Positions 57,513 through 64,000 of a stretch of DNA of 64,000 bases are shown here, piece after piece. How positions within the stretch are numbered: position 1 is the first letter of the stretch; every line of letters starts with the position of its first letter. Source of the DNA: Phanerochaete sordida (lineage: Eukaryota > Basidiomycota > Agaricomycetes > Polyporales > Phanerochaetaceae); contig BPQB01000089.1 of assembly GCA_019973155.2 (NCBI GenBank), positions 60,859-124,858 of the forward strand, written 5' to 3'. The position numbers and the translations under genes are program-made. Under the pieces are notes generated by a model. That model was not told where the DNA came from, made no database searches, and saw only the letters and a program-made list of their open reading frames with translations.

Positions 57513-58334
57513 ATGTCGAAAGAATCACTGCCGTACATCGTCGGCCAGGGCGACGCCGTCCTCAAGCTATTTGGCCAGCGGACCGTCGACAACTCCGCAG
57601 CGTACCTCAAGGACTCGCTCGAGCCCCACATGACGATCCTCGACGTCGGGTGCGGGCCCGGCAGCATCACGATCGACCTCGCGCGGCGCGTACCCCAAGG
57701 CCGTGTCACTGGCGTCGATACCGAGTCCGCACGCCCGACGCTGGACAAAGCGCGCGCCCAGGCCGAGCGGGAGGGCGTGAAGAACGTCGACTTCCGCGTC
57801 GGCGACGCGCTCGCGCTGCCGTTCGCCGACGCCAGCTTCGACGTCGTGCACGCGCACCAGGTACTCATCCACGTCACGGACCCCTTGCGGATGCTCGCGG
57901 AGATGCGGCGGGTCGCCAAGCCTGGGGGCCTCGTCGCGTGCCGCACGTGGGACGACGGGACGCTGATGATGGTCCCGCCGAGCGAGGGAGTTGGGCGGGC
58001 GCGGGCGATCACGCAGCGCGTGATGGACTTCTCGGGGCGGAACTTCGAGGCCGGACGGTACACGCCGCGGTGGGCGCGTGAGGTGGGCTTCAAGCCTGCG
58101 AACATTAAGGTCACGACGAGCAACTACACGAGCTACACACCGGCGGAGCGATACTACTTCGCATCGATGATGACCAACGTGCTGAAAGAGTCGCCGATGA
58201 AGACGGTCGCTTTGGAAAAAGGGCTCGCAACGGAAGAGGACTTTGAGAGAGGGATAGCGGCGTGGGAGGAGTGGACGACAAACGAGGACGGGCTGTCCGT
58301 AGGTGTCAACGTAGAGATCCTGTGTCGCGTGTAG
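57513..58334 (+). CDS. Class I SAM-dependent methyltransferase (UbiE/Methyltransf_11 type)
   Basis: Single exon of 273 aa starting MSKESLPYIVGQGDAVLKLF. Motif I is ILDVGCGPGSITIDLARRV (about residues 42-60), the acidic post-I residue is in TGVDTES, motif II is FRVGDALALPFADASFDVVH and the post-II block is RMLAEMRRVAKPGGLVACRT. This pattern is shared by UbiE-like and small-molecule methyltransferases. No intron is needed, unlike most neighbours. The substrate cannot be deduced. The frame is open upstream, but the first ATG is at 57513. Confidence 0.88.
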   Translation: MSKESLPYIVGQGDAVLKLFGQRTVDNSAAYLKDSLEPHMTILDVGCGPGSITIDLARRVPQGRVTGVDTESARPTLDKARAQAEREGVKNVDFRVGDALALPFADASFDVVHAHQVLIHVTDPLRMLAEMRRVAKPGGLVACRTWDDGTLMMVPPSEGVGRARAITQRVMDFSGRNFEAGRYTPRWAREVGFKPANIKVTTSNYTSYTPAERYYFASMMTNVLKESPMKTVALEKGLATEEDFERGIAAWEEWTTNEDGLSVGVNVEILCRV

Positions 58335-59223
58335 ATCCGGTGAACGTGTTCTCTTGCTATCGCTCGGCTTCCCATGCCTGCGGCGGTTATGCCATGCGGC
58401 CCTCGGGATGACGAGGGGAGGAGTACTGGCGGTTGCCAGCAAGGGGGCGTCGGCGGCTTCTACGGCAGATGGCGCCGCAGTCAAATGACCCCTTGTCCGA
58501 CCGTGTACGGCACCATGCCAGCCTCAGTTAGCAGGGGTGTGCTCGAGTTTACATACACAGACTTTTGGGGTTTTGGCGTGCGATACACGAGAATGTGGCC
58601 GGCAAATCCAAGGTCAAGGGCCTCGAGAAACGCTCGTACAAAGCATCGGATACCTCTGGCGCTTACGCCGCACAGCGACGACCTGCGGATTTTCGACGAA
58701 ATTCGCCGGCCTTCGTCATCGATCTCGCGACGCCACAGCGTTGTTCTACTCTTTGCTTTGCACCACCATGGCTCTCGATGCCGTCCGTTTTCACTCACAG
58801 TTCTCGCCGCAGCCTCTCAGGGTCCTCTATCACACCCGGTTATAAGGTCGAAGACCGGACAGTCTCGCTATGGCGTCCCCAGTTTTCACCCCATGCTGCT
58901 CGCAAATCATTCGTTCAGCTGGACCTCGGTTGTTTCGGCAGTTTCGGCTACAAAAAATTACGTCGGACGCCCTACAACCTCCACGTCGTGTGTGGGGTAC
59001 AGCACTGTCCTCAGTTCGCGCTCCTGGTAGGCGACTTGCAAATTGTGGAGTTAAAATGGGCGGTGAAGATAACTGCAGGAACAACCCTAATAAAGCCTTA
59101 CTAAGGCAAGGATTGTCCATACATGGTAATCGCACCGGCCCTGACGTTGGTCGACTATATAAACCTCTCCGTGTGAGCTGGCATCGCAGGGCTCTACCCA
59201 CTCTCTATTCCAGTCCTTCTCGT
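58335..59223. other. Intergenic, promoter of alpha-glucosidase
   Basis: No gene supported. TATATAAA at 59156-59163 lies 60 bp upstream of the ATG at 59224. A frame in phase with the glucosidase extends about 350 nt upstream, but it crosses this TATA box and looks like untranslated DNA. Confidence 0.5.
59156..59163 (+). promoter_or_regulatory. TATA box of the alpha-glucosidase gene
   Basis: TATATAAA at about -60 relative to the start codon; a good consensus match with normal spacing. Confidence 0.6.
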
Positions 59224-61126
<1,903 letters not shown>

Positions 61127-61406
61127 AAATGATACCCTGGGAATAGAGGTTCGGTTTAGGAATGTGCTTCACGGATTATCTCATGCTTTGGAACGTACCT
61201 CGTACGACTAATATAATACTTGCGTCAGGGACAGTCCCAACACTGTCTTCACTATTGCTTCGTTCAGGCTTGGAACGGCCCTGTATGTGCTTATCAGGAT
61301 CCCGGTGCGTCTCTTGGCAAGTAAGATCCTCAAGACCACTTTGGCGCAGCGGTCATGTGTCCTACCGCCCCGCAAGGTGTTGTGGGAACAGCTCGTTATA
61401 GTGTAA

Positions 61407-61591
61407 CCCTGCTCCGTGCAGTGTTACCATTTTCGGATATTACGTAAGGTCGCCGCGCCTCGTCTCGCTCTCGCTCGCCTCGTATGTACTTTAGACTACC
61501 ACCACCGCACCTCGCACACCTGTACCGTAGACATCGACGTCGAACGTATACAGCTCGGTCCTGTTCTAGTAACGTCCGAGCAACCCCAGTG
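61407..61591 (+). repeat. Direct repeat module A, left copy (185 bp)
   Basis: Identical by eye over 185 bp to 63266-63450. It runs directly into module B at 61592. No coding potential. Confidence 0.85.
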
Positions 61592-61809
61592 TGTAAGACC
61601 GCAGGCCGGCGGCAACACTGGGCGGTTGCGCGATCCCACGAGAGAACTGGATCGCGCTCTATTGTCTGAGAATCTAGACAGATAGGTACACGCGGGCGAC
61701 TGGGGTGACGGTAAGAGCTAAGGAACTACTGGTCCGTGTGGCGCAGCCAAGAAGGGAACAATGACTAAGCTACCAAAAGTGGTAACCAGCGTGAGCAGTG
61801 TTACACTCC
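61592..61809 (+). repeat. Direct repeat module B, left copy (218 bp)
   Basis: Matches 63050-63267 with one visible difference (CCAAAAG versus CCGAAAG). It begins TGTAAGACCG. Confidence 0.85.
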
Positions 61810-63049
61810 TCCACGCTACAAAAAATTGGAAGGGATGTAAGAGGACAAAACCTAAGGGCAGTGAGAAAGATCCCATAGTCAACACAGGGGAAGGAAGAGG
61901 TTTCTTAATACCAAACCAAAAGTCGTCCTTATAAGGAGCAACAAAGACCGCAGGCTAGGCCTCGAAGGGCTTAACAACGCGACTACCTGGAGTAGCCACA
62001 GGAGCAAGGCAGTGAGTCCTAATTCAAGCGAACAATGTCAGTCCAGGTGGCCAGAAAGAAGAAAAGCGGAAGGAAACATGGCAAAAATGCGCAGCATAGG
62101 AATAAAATGGCGCAGAGAAAAGGATCCTCCAGGGTCTTGAGTGCTGCGGGGTTCTTCCAGAGAGTGCACAGCGTCGAAGGGAAGCCTCCAGGGTAGGGGG
62201 AAAGCGTGTCCGGCACAAGCAGGAAGGTAGGCAGGAGAGGGAGGTCGGTGCGACCGGCGTGGACACGGCAGTAGCGACCCGAGCATGATGGACATTGGCT
62301 CGTCGGAAGCGGACGTTCGCGGGCTTGAAAACGCCTATCTTTCGAAGCGGAACGGTGTGGAAGTCATCGAGAACGAAGACGTTTCCGCTGAGGGTCAGCG
62401 CCAGAGTGCGCAGGGCGTAGCGTCACGAGGGGGGCGCATATGGACGTCGCCCAGGGCACGAGGAGATGCCTATGGGGTCCTCTAGATGCTGAGAGGAGGG
62501 CGGTGACGCAAGCGCGAGCGAGCGTCGAAAACGACAGAGATCTTCACTTGTGGTGCGCAGTGCGGAAGCGCCGGAGTGTCGAGGGCGTCGCGCGACGACG
62601 AGAGCACGTGGGGAGGTAAGGCGTATGCCGACAGAGAGCTGGTGCAAGGGACTATGCGATGCGCAGCACGCGAGAAGGCAGGGCGTGACGGCCAGCAGAA
62701 ACGACGGAGATCTTCTCTGGGGGAGTATATCGATGCGGAAGAGCTGTAGCGCAACGAATAGCGCGCCGACTGGGATGTATGCGGAGTCGAATGAAAGCCA
62801 AGGGAGAGGGCTATCAGGCGCAGAAAAGACGACAGGGCTACGTGCCGTGATTCTCGAGATATCCACCAAAGCGTCCTCGCCCTGACCTCAACTCAGCAGA
62901 ATCTCCACCTAAACCAACTTCTCCAGCTGATGCGTTCGAAGGGGGACGTCTTGAACGTGACCGGGCACGTTGTCCGAGCGTATGTAGGTTGTGCCAAGGT
63001 GGCGAAAGTCGAAACAAAGGATAGAGAGCGATTGAAGTTCAAAAAAAAG
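61810..63049 (+). mobile_element. Interior of a non-coding LTR-like element
   Basis: 1.24 kb between the two B modules. No reverse transcriptase, integrase, protease or gag-like frame is present. It ends with a purine-rich run (AAAAAAAAG at 63041-63049) directly before TGTAAGACCG of the right B module, where a polypurine tract would lie in an LTR retroelement. A non-autonomous (TRIM/LARD-like) element is the best reading. Confidence 0.5.
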
Positions 63050-63475
63050 TGTAAGACCGCAGGCCGGCGGCAACACTGGGCGGTTGCGCGATCCCACGAG
63101 AGAACTGGATCGCGCTCTATTGTCTGAGAATCTAGACAGATAGGTACACGCGGGCGACTGGGGTGACGGTAAGAGCTAAGGAACTACTGGTCCGTGTGGC
63201 GCAGCCAAGAAGGGAACAATGACTAAGCTACCGAAAGTGGTAACCAGCGTGAGCAGTGTTACACTCCCTGCTCCGTGCAGTGTTACCATTTTCGGATATT
63301 ACGTAAGGTCGCCGCGCCTCGTCTCGCTCTCGCTCGCCTCGTATGTACTTTAGACTACCACCACCGCACCTCGCACACCTGTACCGTAGACATCGACGTC
63401 GAACGTATACAGCTCGGTCCTGTTCTAGTAACGTCCGAGCAACCCCAGTGAAGACCGTCGGCCCACGGTCTTACA
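63050..63475 (+). mobile_element. Putative LTR (modules B plus A, 426 bp)
   Basis: Begins TGTAAGACCG and ends CGGTCTTACA, perfect 10-bp terminal inverted repeats with the TG...CA termini of LTRs. It consists of module B (63050-63267), module A (63266-63450) and 25 further bases. The left copy of the modules is in the opposite order (A then B), so a normal 5' LTR is not present. Confidence 0.55.
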
Positions 63476-64000
63476 TATCTGAGGGGAACTTCGACGTGAA
63501 AACCGGTGGGCAGGAGTCAAGGCAACTCGGAGCTGACGGCGGCATCTCACTTACCTTTGACCAGTTTATCCCGCTTTTTCTTCTTGCCCCAGGCTAACGC
63601 GCTTCCTACCAGTGATGTGCACAAGCGCAGCAAACCGACGACTGCTGTCGCCGCCACGAATGGCACGATCCTTGACGCGAAGATTCACCACCAGAGATGC
63701 CGAAGTTCTCAGCCACCATATATTTGTACGAGGGCCATCAAAGGGCCTCAGCGTCGTAGCAAATGGTCGCGCTCGCGCATTGTATCTATACTGTAACAAC
63801 GTTCCCGGCGGCGTGCCCTCATGTAAGGGTGACCGAGGCTGACAGTAGACTGCGGAGTCACTGGGTGAGTTCACTTATTCGCGTCAAAAGCCCACGTGAT
63901 CGCGATCGTCCCCCTCGCCAGCCTCGCCAGCCTCGAGAAAATAAATAACCCCGGCCCCTCGCTCAGCCTCCCCCAGCTCTCCCTCTCCCCTCTTCCTCCC
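63476..64000. other. Right flank, probable promoter at the window edge
   Basis: No complete gene. From 63940 an AAATAAATA followed by a pyrimidine-rich tract (CCTCCCCC..., CTCTCCCTCTCCCC) resembles a core promoter for a rightward gene beyond the window. A possible minus-strand exon end (63560-63600) is noted among rejected items. Confidence 0.35.

Noticed and set aside
58565..59104. 179-codon frame upstream of the alpha-glucosidase
   Set aside because: No recognisable domain; lies in the promoter region and overlaps other unrelated frames.
58870..59223. N-terminal extension of the alpha-glucosidase in frame
   Set aside because: The ATG at 59224 lies 60 bp after a TATA box and gives the family-like N-terminus.
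63560..63600. Minus-strand exon-like end (WGKKKKRDKLVK followed by GTAAGT)
   Set aside because: Upstream frame closes with a stop and no start or second exon could be assembled; too little evidence.

Overview
The window is fungal nuclear DNA, almost certainly from an Agaricomycete basidiomycete. Genes on both strands are split by many short introns of about 50-60 bp with GT(G/A)(A/C)GT donors, CTNAC branch sites and very small exons. Gene content fits a wood- or litter-decaying species: an AA9 lytic polysaccharide monooxygenase, a GH131 glucanase with a C-terminal CBM1, a GH13 alpha-glucosidase, and HET and F-box proteins. A polypore-like white-rot fungus is an inference; no rRNA or other marker is present. 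Gene models were built by hand from splice signals, reading-frame phase and family conservation. Exon lists run 5'->3' of the gene; minus-strand coordinates descend.

Layout. 1-615: partial cysteine-containing gene. 1324-4500: tandem array of three related small secreted cysteine-rich proteins, the third frame-broken. 5522-8870: medium-chain reductase, then a C2H2-type zinc-finger regulator. 9222-10086: membrane-anchored Cu/Zn superoxide dismutase, convergent with a GH131-CBM1 enzyme (10199-11623). 12032-16811: large CSC1/DUF221 channel, divergent from NDUFS4 of complex I (17040-17778). 18028-23248: 24-exon RICTOR homologue of TORC2. 24673-26583: RING/TRAF-like protein. 26782-29034: double zinc-cluster transcription factor. 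29.0-33.5 kb: no supportable gene. 33546-37465: unknown protein and F-box protein. 38681-39918: AA9 LPMO. 40592-44748: HET protein and a short GID7/WDR26-like WD40 protein. 45069-46701: C2H2 regulator. 48430-50350: O-methyltransferase. 51059-53234: EAF7 (NuA4) and ribosomal protein uL22. 53.4-55.1 kb: gene debris, inverted repeats and hairpins. 56088-61126: mitochondrial pyruvate carrier, class I methyltransferase, GH13 alpha-glucosidase. 61407-63475: LTR-like repeats.

The genes do not form one pathway. Housekeeping functions (complex I, pyruvate import, uL22, NuA4, TORC2) alternate with carbohydrate-degrading and secreted or accessory genes. The three degradative enzymes (AA9, GH131-CBM1, GH13) are scattered. 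I found no convincing complete new system. The most unusual material is the secreted tandem family with its conserved 17-nt exon, the double zinc cluster whose halves share one exon architecture, recurrent GC-AG introns, and the A-B ... B-A repeat arrangement near the right end.
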